Assembly: GCF_003148845.1 (NCBI RefSeq)
Contig: NZ_QGHA01000011.1
Coordinates: 1-64,000 of the forward strand
Length of the DNA stretch: 64,000 nt
Origin: Mucilaginibacter oryzae
GTDB taxonomy: Bacteria; Bacteroidota; Bacteroidia; Sphingobacteriales; Sphingobacteriaceae
Reading direction: 5' to 3'
The translations under genes were made by a program, and so were the position numbers. The notes below the pieces were generated by a model, which was not told the origin of the DNA, searched no databases, and worked only from the letters and a program-made list of their open reading frames with translations. Shown in pieces: positions 54,451-64,000 of the stretch; position 1 is the stretch's first letter; each line of letters opens with the position of its first letter.

Positions 54451-54638
54451 GATGTGTAAAAGCCCAAAAGATCATTTTATGCTTTCGCTTAATAACAAGA
54501 ACGGAGTTTAAGAGCACATACGAGAGCTAAGTCCCGGTATGGGCTTGTTTTGATTTAACCTTCAACCGGCCGGTTATCCCGCGCATCAACCTAAAAAAGC
54601 TTACAATAGCCTGATCAAAAAACATTGTTTATTGCTGT

Positions 54639-54687
54639 ATCGGGCTATGGATAACGCCTTTCGTTATCCATAGCCCGATCTTTTTTT
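54639..54687 (+). terminator. Strong intrinsic terminator of the giant cluster
   Basis: An 18-bp perfect stem (54639-54656 with 54662-54679) and a 5-nt loop, followed by a C and seven T. It lies about 190 bp past the stop of the last cluster gene and seals the transcription unit. Confidence 0.9.
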
Positions 54688-54690
54688 GAT

Positions 54691-55248
54691 CCTTTTCTTA
54701 AGTTCGCAGATTAACCGCCATAACCTCGATCAATTAGGTCTTTTGTAAAATCCTTTCCCAAATTAGCGACAGCACCGTCATATGATTCATTCTTTCTGTA
54801 GGTGTCTTTAGATCTGTATGTACACCATACACGGCGCTGGATTTCTTGAACATCACCCGGATAACTACCCGGTAATCGCCTTGGTTGGCTAGAACGTACA
54901 CATTAGAACAATCTCATATCCATGCGGCGGGGACAGCAGAAGTTAGTATTACGGATCAATGTAAGCTTCGGCGCCAGCAGGGCCGTCGGCATATGGAAGA
55001 TCGATCTGCCTAGTTACCAGTAATGATATCCCGGGCGGACGAGGACAAGCCATTAAAAATCATTAAACGCGGCGGGTTTGGATTCGGAAATTGCGTTGCA
55101 TCGTGAACGTATTAAGTTGCCCTGATTTCATCATAACCAAAGTTTCTCTAAAGTTCTCCGCTTGTTTTTTTATTTTATAACTAATTCATTTTCAATAGAC
55201 TTCAAAAGTTGCACTAAGACTGCAACATCAAGTTGAAGTTTATTCGCT
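54691..55248. other. Intergenic between giant cluster and conjugation module
   Basis: No confident gene. A minus-strand frame of 55 codons runs from a GTG at 54901 to a TAA at 54734 and reads through YRVVIRVMFKKS; it may be a gene remnant but I cannot name it. A 6-bp inverted repeat GTTGCA/TGCAAC lies at 55208-55226 ahead of the conjugation genes and could be regulatory. No att-like repeat, tRNA or integrase gene was found here. Confidence 0.5.
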
Positions 55249-55299
55249 TTGCCTATTCCCGCAACTTTGTCTCAACAAAACGAATTAAAAAGCAAAGCC

Positions 55300-55818
55300 A
55301 TGAACCAGCTATTTCACCATGTCACCTGGAACCAATACCTGACCGCCGCCCTGATTGCCTCCATCATTTACTACCTGTTCGTCTTCCTGCGCTGCTACCG
55401 GCCTGAACTGCAAAAACTGAAAGAACGCCTGAATTCCCACGGCGCTCATGATGATCCGTTCCAGGATCTGAACTACCCCGAGGAAGGGGAGACGGCTGAC
55501 ATCGTAACCAGCTGTTCGGATAAGTCAAGCGACCAGCCTCATGAAGCCGGGACACCACAGGCGAACGATCACCACAATCAGGAACCCGCGCCGTCCGACA
55601 TCCTCGGTGAAAGACTTAAAGCCATCATCGGGCGCGCGGCCGGCAAACCCTATGCCCCGGCCGTCTTGATACCCCAACTAAAGCAACTCTTACAGGAACC
55701 CCACACCTTCAGCGACGCGGAAAAGGCAGCTATCAGCCACCTCATCGTCGCCCAATGTGAAGATACCGGCACCGGTCTGCTAACCAAAGAAGAAGTCGAT
55801 CAGTGGTGGGAGCGTTAG
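55300..55818 (+). CDS. Membrane-anchored protein of the conjugation module
   Basis: 172 residues from the ATG at 55300, chosen over a TTG at 55249 because AAAGCC-ATG is followed by a clean N-terminal helix. One transmembrane segment (LTAALIASIIYYLFVFL) is followed by a long hydrophilic, partly disordered region and a helical C-terminus (LERLKAIIGRA-like, EEVDQWWER). Similar proteins sit just before traE in Bacteroidota conjugative transposons. Role unknown, probably structural or regulatory for the transfer apparatus. A 270-bp gap without a convincing gene follows. Confidence 0.6.
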   Translation: MNQLFHHVTWNQYLTAALIASIIYYLFVFLRCYRPELQKLKERLNSHGAHDDPFQDLNYPEEGETADIVTSCSDKSSDQPHEAGTPQANDHHNQEPAPSDILGERLKAIIGRAAGKPYAPAVLIPQLKQLLQEPHTFSDAEKAAISHLIVAQCEDTGTGLLTKEEVDQWWER

Positions 55819-56090
55819 CAGGCGCCGCTCTTCCGTCCCGCTCCCCGCTTAAGGCCGGGACGGGGCAACGGAAGATAATCCAACCACAAACCGAATTGCT
55901 GACCGCACGCCCCGGCGCCAAGCGCCAACCAGGCTGAGCCGACCCACGGGGAAACGACGGCAGCACCTTTCCTGCCCCTCCCGGACAATCCGGGAGCGGG
56001 TAAGGGAGAACCATGACCGAGAAGACCAAAAGCTTAAAGCGCAAAGCAGAAGTCAATCAGCTGAAAATAAATAGAAAACGATAAGTGAAA

Positions 56091-56408
56091 ATGAAAAAGT
56101 GCAAGAGAAACATCGTCAAGGCAGCCGCCGTCTGCGGTCTGCTCATTACTCAGACCCTTATTGCCAGGGCACAGGACGGCAATGCCGGCATCCAGCAGGC
56201 CAACACCCAGGTCAGGAGCTATTTTGAAAGCGGGACTAACCTCATGTATGCCATCGGTGCCATCGTCGGCCTGATCGGCGCCGTGAAAGTGTACCAAAAA
56301 TGGAATGCCGGCGATCAGGACACCTCCAAGGTTGCCGCCGCCTGGTTCGGCTCCTGCATCTTCCTCGTGGTCGTGGCCACCATTATCAAATCATTCTTCG
56401 GCATCTAA
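56091..56408 (+). CDS. traE: Conjugative transposon protein TraE (DUF4134)
   Basis: A 105-residue protein from the ATG at 56091 (a GTG six bases earlier is possible). Signal peptide to about ARAQDG, then two hydrophobic segments (TNLMYAIGAIVGLIGAVKVY and FGSCIFLVVVATIIKSFF) with WNAGDQDTS between. This matches DUF4134/TraE of CTnDOT-like elements, an inner-membrane subunit of the type IV secretion apparatus related to VirB2/TraC-type small subunits. It is followed by DUF1896 after 12 bp. Confidence 0.88.
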   Translation: MKKCKRNIVKAAAVCGLLITQTLIARAQDGNAGIQQANTQVRSYFESGTNLMYAIGAIVGLIGAVKVYQKWNAGDQDTSKVAAAWFGSCIFLVVVATIIKSFFGI

Positions 56409-56420
56409 ACTCGGTAGCTA

Positions 56421-56851
56421 TGAAAACACAACTCATTAAACAGCTGCATCATTACCTGCTGCATAACCATACCGACCTGCTCATCGCTTTGCAGGAAGAA
56501 CACCGGCTGGAGCATTACCTGAAGCAAAAAGTGGAATCGGTTAACGACCTGTTGGCACAGCTACAGGAAGAAAAGCGCCCTGCCTACGTCATTGAAGCGC
56601 TTTGCCTCGAAGAACTCACCCGCGACCTGCGGCCCTCGCGCTTCAACTATATGCGTGAACTGCTGGAGGCCGAGTTTGAGACGGACTACAAGCGCATGCT
56701 CAGCAGCGGTATCCTCACCTACGAACTCATCAACCTGATCGGTGCCTGCGAACCCATTTTCGAGGTCTTCGCCTTTGGTGAGGAGAACGAAGACAGCGCT
56801 GATCTGAAACACGCGATCATGGGCATGATCGCCGAATACCTGGACAGATAA
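56421..56851 (+). CDS. DUF1896-type protein
   Basis: 143 residues from the ATG at 56421; the same frame is open from 56300 but that part overlaps traE. Helical, with LRPSRFNYMRELLEAEFE and GILTYELINLIGACEPIFE, the pattern of DUF1896 proteins of Bacteroidota conjugative elements. No catalytic motif. It is followed after 44 bp by the methylase-helicase gene, its usual companion. Function is unknown, perhaps a partner of that enzyme. Confidence 0.75.
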
Positions 56852-56895
56852 GCAAAAAGCAGAAAGCAAGAAAACTACATCAGCGAAAACAACTC

Positions 56896-59800
56896 ATGGC
56901 ATTTAACGCGCTACAGCAACTCCGCAGCAATATCGAGGCGATCCGCATCGCGCTCGCTTTCCGTCCCGGCGACCAGCTGGACGAAAAGCAGGCGGAGACG
57001 CTGGGCGCCTATGCCGGCTTCGGTGGTTTGAAAGCCGTATTGTTCCCGGAAGCACCCGTGGAAGAATGGAAGAAGCAGAATGCCTCAAAGAATGACCTGC
57101 GCCTGTACCCGTCCATGATGGAATTGCATGGCCTGCTCCGAAAGGAACTCGGCGCTATCGATCACCAGGCTGCCGTTGATTCCATCCGCAACAGCGTGAA
57201 TACCGCCTTTTATACACCGGCTTTTGTGCCCCGGACGCTCTACCGCGTGCTGGAAGCCCACGGCATCCGCCCACAGCGGATGTACGAACCCAGCAGCGGC
57301 GCGGGTATCTTTATCAGCGAAGCCGCCCAAGCTTTCCCGGATCTACAGCAGGTCACCGCTATAGAAAAAGATATCCTGACTGGCAAGGTGCTCATCGCGC
57401 TGGCCTCCACTTTCTCGGTGCCCGTTGAAGTGCAAATCAAAGCGCTGGAGAAAACCGATAACAGTGAAAATGGCCGGTATGATCTGATCGCCAGCAATGT
57501 GCCTTTCGGCAATATCGCCGTCTTTGACCCGGCCTACCCGGAGAAAAGCCTGAATAGCAAGATCCATAGTTATTTTTTTGCCAAAGGGCTGGACAAACTC
57601 GCCGAAGGCGGCATCCTGGCTTTTATGACCAGCGATGCTTTCCTGAACGCGCCGACGAACAGGGCTGCCCGCGAGCATCTGTTCAACCGGGCTAATTTCA
57701 TCAGCCTGACCGTATTGCCCGATAACCTGATGCTGGATAATGCCAACACCTATGCGCCCAGCCACCTGCTGATCGTGCAAAAGCATACCGCCAAAACGGA
57801 GCTGACCGTGGACGAGCAAATGCTGCTCAATACCGCTTTGCAGCGCAATGAATTCGGCGAGTACCACATCAACGAATATTTGCAAACCGTAAAGGCTTAC
57901 GCTATCGCGGCCGATACGGTACGTGCCGGCAAAGATCAGTACGGGCAGGCGCATGAAGCGCACTGGCAAAGCGGTGAACTTAGCGGCATCGCTGAAAAGA
58001 TCGAAGAAACCATCAGCGACGGGCTAAGCAACTGGTTCGACCGCGAGGCCTTTGACCGGGCGCAAAAATCAGTGCAACAACTACCGGTCGGCAACAGCAC
58101 CGAAGAGGAAACGGAAAAGCCACAGTTGACTTACCTGCCCATGCCGGAAGCCAGAGCGGTAGCCGTTTCCGTGCAGCTTGGCCTGTTCGACAGCCAGCCT
58201 GCCGAAACGGTTAACCGGGCGATGGATCACCTGACCGATATGGACCGTGCAGCGGTCATTATGGAAACCGTCCGCTCCATCGGGGTGGTCAAGACCCGTG
58301 ATAATGACCAACAGGAATGTGTCCTGCTGGTCACCGCCAAATTGCAGCAAGGCAGGCAATATGCTTACAAGCTGTTTTCCACTGTACAGGAGATCCAAGT
58401 TCCCTTAGCCTGGCTCAACGGTAACCAGTTCAGCCGTGAAGTTGCGGCGCTCCGTGAAAAACTGGGCCAATACGGTCATGAATTCTTTTTCGAGGGCGAC
58501 CAAAGCTTAAAGGGCTTATTCCAATTTGAAAAGCAGGCAACCGTTTGGTTCCGGGGGCTTTTGCCCCATCACCAGGAAGGCAGCCTGGTCATCGAAGGAT
58601 TAAGAGTCGGCAACATCAGCAACCTGGAGCCCGACCGTAACCGCGCGGTCTTTGAGCCGCTGGCCGATCAAAAGCACGCGCTGTTTTACCGCGCCTACCT
58701 GCGGCTGCGCGACGGCTATTATGAACTATACGCGAAAGAAGCGGAAGCCTTACGGGAGCTCCCTGTACTGCGGGAGCAACTGAACCGGGCTTATAGCGAT
58801 TTCGAGCAACGATACGGGGAACTGAACCGCCCAGCGAATCGCCGCCTGATCCTGGCCGATGAAAAGGACGGCTTCAAAATGCTGGCCTCGCTGGAAACCC
58901 GCGAGGGTACCGATTACCGCGCCGCCGATATTTTAAACGGTCCGGTCTTTCAAAGAACGGAAGTATTTAAAACAGATGACCCCGTATCCGCCCTGGCCCG
59001 CAGCCTGAACGATCATGGAAAGGTCGACATCGGGTTTATCAGTGAAGCGACCGGCCTGAGCGCAGAAGAAGCGATCATTAGCCTGCACAGCCATATTTTT
59101 ATGAACCCGGCTAACCGGGCATGGGAAACCCGCGATGCTTATTTGAGCGGTAACGTGGTAGAGAAGCTGGACACCGCGCGTAACATAGCCGCTGCCCATC
59201 CCGACGATCCGGAGATCAAACGCAGCCTGAACGCTTTGGAAAAAGCACAGCCGGAACCGATCCCGTTTGAACTATTGGACTTTAACTTGGGCGAACGCTG
59301 GTTCCCGAACCGTTATTATGAGCGGTTCGCCAGCAGCTTTTTTGGTCTGCCGGTAAGTATTACCTACCTGCCGTCCAGCGACCAGTTCAAAGTAGCGGTC
59401 GATGGGACCAACCTGAAGATCACCAAAGAGTTCGCGATCAGGCCGGCACAGGCCACCCGCACTACTTATGGCTACACGCTGCTGGAGCACGCGCTGGAAA
59501 ATACCACGCCCTATTTCAGCTACGAGGTTAAAATGGGCGACAGTACCAAGCGCTATCCCGATAACGAGGCCATCCAGCTGGCGCACGAAAAGATCGAGCA
59601 GATCCGCAACGGCTTTACCAACTGGCTGTATGAGTTGCCGGATATTGAAAAAAAGGAAATCACCGACCTGTATAACCGCACGTTCAACTGTTACGTACTT
59701 CGCGAGTTTAGCGGCGATCACCTGCGTTTCCCGGGCCTGGATAAAAAAGCCCTGGGTATCGATGACCTGTACAGTTCGCAAAAGAACGCGGTTTGGCGTA

Positions 59801-62505
59801 TCCTGCAAAACCGGGGCGCGCTGATCGATCATGAAGTAGGGTTGGGTAAAACCCTGACCATGATCGTGGCCGGCCATGAAATGAAGCGTTTAGGTATCGT
59901 CCAAAAACCCATGATCCTGGCGCTGAAGGCCAATGTCAACCAGATCGCGGAAACTTACCGCAAGGCTTATCCCGATGCCCGTATCCTTTTTCCCGGCCAG
60001 AACGATTTTACACCGGACAAACGCCTACGCATTTTCCATGAGATCAAAAACAATAACTGGGACTGTATCATCCTGACACATGACCAGTTCGGCCGCATCC
60101 TGCAATCGCCGGAAGTACAGGCGCAGATCTTCGCCCGCGAGCTGGCCGATGTCACCGAAAACTTAAATACGCTGATTCTGGAAGGCGGCGAAGTGACCCG
60201 CCGCGTGCTTAAAGGGCTGGAATTGCGCAAAACCAACCTGGAAGTGAAACTGCAAACGCTGCAGCAGGAGATCAATGAGAAAAAGGACAGCGGCATCAAC
60301 TTCAAAGAGATGGGCGTCGACCACCTGTTTATCGATGAATCGCATAAATTCAAGAACCTGACCTTTTCCACCCGGCATGACCGAGTGGCCGGTTTGGGCA
60401 ATACCCTGGGCAGCCAAAAGGCGCTGAACATGTCCTTTGCCATCCGCACCTTGCAGGAGCGTTTCGACAGCGACCTGTGCGTGACCTTTCTGAGCGGCAC
60501 GCCCATCTCCAATTCGCTGACCGAGATGTTCCTGATCTTTAAATACCTGCGCCCGAAGGAAATGGAGCGCCAGTCCATTGCCAATTTTGATGGCTGGGCA
60601 GCGGTATTCGCCAAAAAGACCACAGACTTCGAGTTCTCGGTGACCAACCAGATCATCAGCAAGGAACGCTTCCGGCATTTTATCAAGGTGCCAGAACTGG
60701 CGCTGTTCTATAATGAGATCACGGACTATAAAACGGCGAAGCATATCGCGCTGGACAAACCGGAACTCGATGAGCGCCTGATCCATATCAAGCCCAGCGA
60801 GCAGCAAAGCGATTTTATCATGCGCCTGATGCGCTTCGCCGAAAGCGGCGATGCCACTTTGATCGGCAGGCCGCCCTTATCCGAGGAAGAAGATAAAGGG
60901 CGCATGCTGATCGCCACCAATTATGCCAAAAAAATGGCGGCGGATATGCGCCTGATCGACCCGGCTTACGGCGACCACCCGGATAACAAGGTGAACACCT
61001 GCGCACGCCAGCTGGCCGAACTTTACCATGAGAGCACGCCGCACCGCGGTACGCAGATCGTCTTTTGCGATATCGGTACACCGAAACCGCGCGAGTTCAA
61101 CCTGTATGACGCGCTGAAGGATAAGCTGGTCAATGACCTGAATGTCAAAGCAGGTGAAATTACCTTTATCCATCACTGGACGGATAAGCAGAAACCTGAC
61201 CTGTTCAAAAAAATGAACCGGGGTGAGATCCGCGTGCTCATTGGTAGTACCGAAAAAGCGGGTACCGGCCTCAATGTACAGCAGCGCGTGATCGCCATGC
61301 ACCACCTCGATATCCCCTGGAAACCCTCGGAACTGGAACAACGCAACGGCCGTGGCGCGAGACAAGGCAATACCCTGGCCAAACAGCATTATGGCAACAA
61401 AGTGCTGAATTTTATCTACGCCGTGGAACAGTCGCTGGACAACTATAAGTTCAACCTGCTGAAAAACAAACAAACGTTCATCAGCCAGATGAAGAACTGC
61501 GAACTCAATGTGCGCAGTATCGACGAGGGCTCGGTGGATGAAAACAGCGGGATGAACTTTTCTGAATATATCGCCATCCTTTCCGGCGATACCAGCCTGC
61601 TGGAAAAATCCAAGCTGGAGAAAAAGATAGCGGCCCTGGAAAGCTTAAAGACCGCGCACTACCGGGAAAGCAGCCGTTCGCGCTATGCCCTGGAAGACAA
61701 ACGCAAAGAACAAACCCAAACCGGTCGTGAACTGGAGGTCCTGCAGGCTGACCTCAAAGTCTACCGGGCGAACCTGAAAATGGAAAAGGACGGCACTAAG
61801 GCTAATCCCATCCGCCTGGACAAACTCAACAGCGCTGACCCGGTGGCGATCGGCAAATTCCTGGTTTCCAAATACCGCAACTGGCTCCCGGAAAAAGGGA
61901 TGACCGGCACCACAAAGCTCGGCACTTTATATGGCTTCGATCTCATGATCGAGCGTCATGCCGGCAGTTTCGACTTTGATAAACCCGCCAGCTATTATAA
62001 TGTGCTGTACGCGACGCGGCCCGAAACCGGCGGCAAATACCTCTACAGCTCCGGTGTGCCCAATGTCGATAACGCCAAAACAGCCGCCCGCTATTACCTC
62101 AACGCACTGGATAAAGCCGAAGGACAGGAAGAAAGACTGAAAACCACCTTGGCCGAATTGAACGTGCAGATCCCGCAACTGGAAGCGCTTGTCGGAAAAC
62201 CCTTTGAGCGGGATGCCGAACTACGGGATATGAAAACCGAACTTACCAGGCTGGAACGCGAGATCGCGCAGCAGATCAAAGCCAAACAACACGCGCAAAA
62301 TGGAAGCGATGAAGGGCAAACCCCAACACCGCATGGCGAGGAAAAACATAGGATCTCCGCGCCTGAAGCCAAAGTGCTGGAAATGCCTGCCGCAGCCAGT
62401 CAAAAACCTTTGGAAGGAAGGACGGCCGCTATCCTCGCGCATAGACAGGAACTCGGTGAAGGGGTTAACGAAACACTTAAAAGAACTAAGGGGGTGCGGA
62501 TATGA
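56896..62505 (+). CDS. Giant DNA methylase / SNF2-helicase fusion of conjugative elements
   Basis: A 1869-residue protein. Residues ~110-330 form an N6-adenine-methylase-like domain: EPSSGAGIF near 130 (SAM site) and ASNVPFGNI near 201 in place of the NPPF/NPPY motif. A helicase follows: P-loop EVGLGKTLTM near 978, DESH (LFIDESHKFKNL) near 1144, SGTPISNS near 1198 and motif VI QRNGRGARQGN near 1482, then a C-terminal coiled-coil region. Such proteins are hallmark cargo of Bacteroidota conjugative transposons and may protect or remodel transferred DNA. The variant NVPF motif may mean reduced methylase activity. Its end overlaps the next start by 4 nt. Confidence 0.88.
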   Translation: MAFNALQQLRSNIEAIRIALAFRPGDQLDEKQAETLGAYAGFGGLKAVLFPEAPVEEWKKQNASKNDLRLYPSMMELHGLLRKELGAIDHQAAVDSIRNSVNTAFYTPAFVPRTLYRVLEAHGIRPQRMYEPSSGAGIFISEAAQAFPDLQQVTAIEKDILTGKVLIALASTFSVPVEVQIKALEKTDNSENGRYDLIASNVPFGNIAVFDPAYPEKSLNSKIHSYFFAKGLDKLAEGGILAFMTSDAFLNAPTNRAAREHLFNRANFISLTVLPDNLMLDNANTYAPSHLLIVQKHTAKTELTVDEQMLLNTALQRNEFGEYHINEYLQTVKAYAIAADTVRAGKDQYGQAHEAHWQSGELSGIAEKIEETISDGLSNWFDREAFDRAQKSVQQLPVGNSTEEETEKPQLTYLPMPEARAVAVSVQLGLFDSQPAETVNRAMDHLTDMDRAAVIMETVRSIGVVKTRDNDQQECVLLVTAKLQQGRQYAYKLFSTVQEIQVPLAWLNGNQFSREVAALREKLGQYGHEFFFEGDQSLKGLFQFEKQATVWFRGLLPHHQEGSLVIEGLRVGNISNLEPDRNRAVFEPLADQKHALFYRAYLRLRDGYYELYAKEAEALRELPVLREQLNRAYSDFEQRYGELNRPANRRLILADEKDGFKMLASLETREGTDYRAADILNGPVFQRTEVFKTDDPVSALARSLNDHGKVDIGFISEATGLSAEEAIISLHSHIFMNPANRAWETRDAYLSGNVVEKLDTARNIAAAHPDDPEIKRSLNALEKAQPEPIPFELLDFNLGERWFPNRYYERFASSFFGLPVSITYLPSSDQFKVAVDGTNLKITKEFAIRPAQATRTTYGYTLLEHALENTTPYFSYEVKMGDSTKRYPDNEAIQLAHEKIEQIRNGFTNWLYELPDIEKKEITDLYNRTFNCYVLREFSGDHLRFPGLDKKALGIDDLYSSQKNAVWRILQNRGALIDHEVGLGKTLTMIVAGHEMKRLGIVQKPMILALKANVNQIAETYRKAYPDARILFPGQNDFTPDKRLRIFHEIKNNNWDCIILTHDQFGRILQSPEVQAQIFARELADVTENLNTLILEGGEVTRRVLKGLELRKTNLEVKLQTLQQEINEKKDSGINFKEMGVDHLFIDESHKFKNLTFSTRHDRVAGLGNTLGSQKALNMSFAIRTLQERFDSDLCVTFLSGTPISNSLTEMFLIFKYLRPKEMERQSIANFDGWAAVFAKKTTDFEFSVTNQIISKERFRHFIKVPELALFYNEITDYKTAKHIALDKPELDERLIHIKPSEQQSDFIMRLMRFAESGDATLIGRPPLSEEEDKGRMLIATNYAKKMAADMRLIDPAYGDHPDNKVNTCARQLAELYHESTPHRGTQIVFCDIGTPKPREFNLYDALKDKLVNDLNVKAGEITFIHHWTDKQKPDLFKKMNRGEIRVLIGSTEKAGTGLNVQQRVIAMHHLDIPWKPSELEQRNGRGARQGNTLAKQHYGNKVLNFIYAVEQSLDNYKFNLLKNKQTFISQMKNCELNVRSIDEGSVDENSGMNFSEYIAILSGDTSLLEKSKLEKKIAALESLKTAHYRESSRSRYALEDKRKEQTQTGRELEVLQADLKVYRANLKMEKDGTKANPIRLDKLNSADPVAIGKFLVSKYRNWLPEKGMTGTTKLGTLYGFDLMIERHAGSFDFDKPASYYNVLYATRPETGGKYLYSSGVPNVDNAKTAARYYLNALDKAEGQEERLKTTLAELNVQIPQLEALVGKPFERDAELRDMKTELTRLEREIAQQIKAKQHAQNGSDEGQTPTPHGEEKHRISAPEAKVLEMPAAASQKPLEGRTAAILAHRQELGEGVNETLKRTKGVRI

Positions 62506-62996
62506 AAACACTGTATTTCGATCATATCCGTTGCCCACTGCACCGCTATACCTTTTCGCTGAAAGCCATCAGGGAATGGGCCGAACGCACCTGTGAAGGC
62601 CGGGTGTTTAACCTCTTTGCCGGCGAAACCAAACTGGCGCTGGACGAAACCCGCAACGACCTTAACCAGGCCATGCCCGCCGACCACCACCTGGATGCTT
62701 TAGTCTTCTTGCGTGAATGGAAAGGTGAGCAATTTAATACCATACTGCTGGACCCGCCCTATGCTTACCGCAAATCCATGGAACTTTACCAGCGGATGGT
62801 GTGCAGCCCTTTCCGCCAATTGAAGGATACGATACCGAACTGCCTGGCACCAGGCGGACTGGTCATCACCTTCGGCTACCATTCCATTGTCATGGGCCGC
62901 AAGCGCGGCTTCTGCCTGGAGCGGCTGGCTTTATTCAGTCATGGCGGCGCGATACATGATACCATTGCCAGCGCGGAGCGGTTCACACCACCTTAA
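62502..62996 (+). CDS. DPPY-motif methyltransferase-like protein
   Basis: A 164-residue protein. NLFAGETKLA (37-46) resembles a SAM-binding loop and LLDPPYAYR (82-90) is the catalytic motif of amino-methylating DNA/RNA methyltransferases. It is shorter than full enzymes, so it may have a small or no target-recognition part. It overlaps the helicase-methylase gene by 4 nt (ATGA), which suggests that the two work together. Substrate unknown. Confidence 0.7.
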   Translation: MKTLYFDHIRCPLHRYTFSLKAIREWAERTCEGRVFNLFAGETKLALDETRNDLNQAMPADHHLDALVFLREWKGEQFNTILLDPPYAYRKSMELYQRMVCSPFRQLKDTIPNCLAPGGLVITFGYHSIVMGRKRGFCLERLALFSHGGAIHDTIASAERFTPP

Positions 62997-63044
62997 AAAG
63001 GCGCTTTTGTTTTTTCTCACCAGCCATTTTTAATATTAAGAAAC

Positions 63045-63386
63045 ATGAACAACAGCATCTATACCATCAACAAAGGCATTAACAAAAGCATCGAGTTTCG
63101 CGGCCTCCGGGCGCAATACATCTGGTATTTCGCCGGACTGGTCATGGGCCTGCTGATCGTATTTGCCACCCTCTATATCCTCGGTGCCGGAACGATCATT
63201 GGTATCAGCGTTACCGGCAGCGGCGCCACGTACGGAAGCCTCAAGATCTTCGGCCTGAGCCGTAAGTACGGCAAACACGGCTTGATGAAAGCCGCCGCAA
63301 AGAAACGCCTGCCCAGGGTGTTGAAATCCTACAGCCGCCGTTTCTTCCAGCAATTCACCTTTAACCATCAACGCCATGAAAAATAA
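63045..63386 (+). CDS. traF: Conjugative transposon protein TraF (DUF4133)
   Basis: A 113-residue protein. INKGINKSIEFRGLRAQYIWYFAG begins the family pattern, two transmembrane segments follow, and a basic tail ends in RHEK. It matches DUF4133/TraF, a VirB3-like inner-membrane subunit. It is separated from traE here by about 6.6 kb of DUF1896, helicase and methyltransferase genes. Its last 11 nt overlap the next gene, indicating coupling. Confidence 0.88.
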   Translation: MNNSIYTINKGINKSIEFRGLRAQYIWYFAGLVMGLLIVFATLYILGAGTIIGISVTGSGATYGSLKIFGLSRKYGKHGLMKAAAKKRLPRVLKSYSRRFFQQFTFNHQRHEK

Positions 63387-64000
63387 ACTGGAACCCCGGA
63401 TCATCCGTTTTGAGCAGATCAGCTTTGAGATTGATGTCGACAAGCAGGTGTTAAGGCAAACCAATAAACCTGAACATGAGATCTCCTTTATCACGGATAT
63501 GGCCGATATGGGCGACCATTACCTGCTGTCCTGGGATACGGAAAAACTGACCGTCAGTCATGATCCTGATAAAGCCGAACCGATCGTCATCGATCAATTG
63601 GTTCGGCTTGACCCGGAGGGCATGTGCGCGAAATACGGTATCCCTGTAGAAAAGCTGCAAAACATGCGCGACTTCGAGGTCATTGTGGATCAGGAAGCTT
63701 TAAGACAGCGACGGGAGGGCATCCTGCCCGAGATCGACCTGGCCGGTGAACGATTTATCGTCGATCTGCAACTGCATGAGTTAAGGCACGCTAAATATTT
63801 CTTCCCGGTCATCAGCCTGAAAAGCTTTGAGCTGACCAACGATGGCTGGAATTACGAAGCTTATTATCATCCGGTGATAAAACAGGTGGTGGAACTCGAT
63901 CCCAAACTGCTGGAGTTTCCGGAAGGCGTCGTCAAACTGAAGATCCCGAATGAATTGGGTTTGGACCCGGTTGCCACTGCCCGCATGTATGGCATGGATG
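63376..64000 (+). CDS. Conjugation-module protein, 3' end beyond window
   Basis: The frame starts at the ATG 63376 (MKNKLEPRIIRFEQISFEID) and remains open to the window edge (208 residues seen). It is not the TraG ATPase: no P-loop is seen in this part. Segments such as VKLKIPNELGLDPVATARMYGMD recur in Bacteroidota conjugative-element proteins of unknown function. It overlaps traF by 11 nt. A secretion or mobilisation role is inferred from location. Confidence 0.6.
   Translation, partial: MKNKLEPRIIRFEQISFEIDVDKQVLRQTNKPEHEISFITDMADMGDHYLLSWDTEKLTVSHDPDKAEPIVIDQLVRLDPEGMCAKYGIPVEKLQNMRDFEVIVDQEALRQRREGILPEIDLAGERFIVDLQLHELRHAKYFFPVISLKSFELTNDGWNYEAYYHPVIKQVVELDPKLLEFPEGVVKLKIPNELGLDPVATARMYGMD

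Noticed and set aside
54734..54901. 55-codon minus-strand frame with GTG start
   Set aside because: The product looks protein-like in its middle (YRVVIRVMFKKS) but is too short and has no family I can name; kept only as a possible remnant in the intergenic note.
56013..56084. 23-codon frame between the membrane protein and traE
   Set aside because: Very short, lysine-rich and unsupported by any motif; probably untranslated leader.

Overview
The window looks like a genomic island, or the cargo-rich part of an integrative conjugative element, from a Bacteroidota bacterium. Sphingobacteriaceae (Mucilaginibacter/Pedobacter-like) is the best guess. The pointers are a SusC/SusD pair, a DUF6520-type peptide with a MauE/DoxX-like partner, LytTR-type signalling, Bacteroidota conjugation proteins (TraE/DUF4134, TraF/DUF4133, DUF1896), TAnnTTTG promoter-like elements and weak Shine-Dalgarno sequences. 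No rRNA or tRNA gene was seen.

Region A, 1-18.7 kb, is a moderately AT-rich defence island read almost wholly on the minus strand. It holds the end of an IS481-type insertion sequence; an ABC-three-component (ABC-3C) operon (MBL-fold hydrolase, trypsin-like protease, middle component, Rad50-like ATPase with a CPVC hook); a giant STAND NTPase with a SMEK-like N-terminus; a second giant STAND NTPase with a restriction-endonuclease-like N-terminus; a tight four-gene operon (HEPN-like protein, PD-(D/E)XK-like protein, small acidic protein, second PD-(D/E)XK-like protein); and an XRE regulator facing a near-perfect 22-bp palindrome. A 110-nt imperfect hairpin, probably a structured RNA, sits at its right edge.

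Region B, 18.9-34 kb, is GC-rich. It has a small CxxC protein, a TlpA-like thioredoxin, SusC and SusD in one operon, a convergent DUF6520/MauE pair, a full-length LanB dehydratase without visible LanC or dedicated transporter, a LytTR response regulator with its LytS-type kinase, an RteC-like protein, two small regulators and a decayed FkbM methyltransferase.

Region C, 34.4-54.7 kb, is the most unusual part. Eight consecutive plus-strand genes, including products of 2173 and 1642 residues, lie between a palindrome/promoter and a strong terminator. None has a recognisable signal peptide. They include a collagen-like protein, a small protein resembling phage decoration proteins, a beta-helix-like protein with a tail-fibre-like N-terminus, and a protein with a T4/pesticin-lysozyme-like C-terminus. 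An AT-rich cassette of about 5.2 kb (two genes plus the first ~437 codons of the giant gene) is embedded in this GC-rich cluster and ends inside the giant reading frame. I suspect an undescribed modular particle or surface apparatus with an exchangeable lytic or specificity cassette.

Region D, 55.3-64 kb, is a conjugation module: a membrane-anchored protein, TraE, DUF1896, a giant methylase/SNF2-helicase fusion, a small DPPY methyltransferase-like protein, TraF and the start of another element protein. Regions A-C are therefore plausible cargo of one mobile element, but no integrase or att site is visible to prove it.
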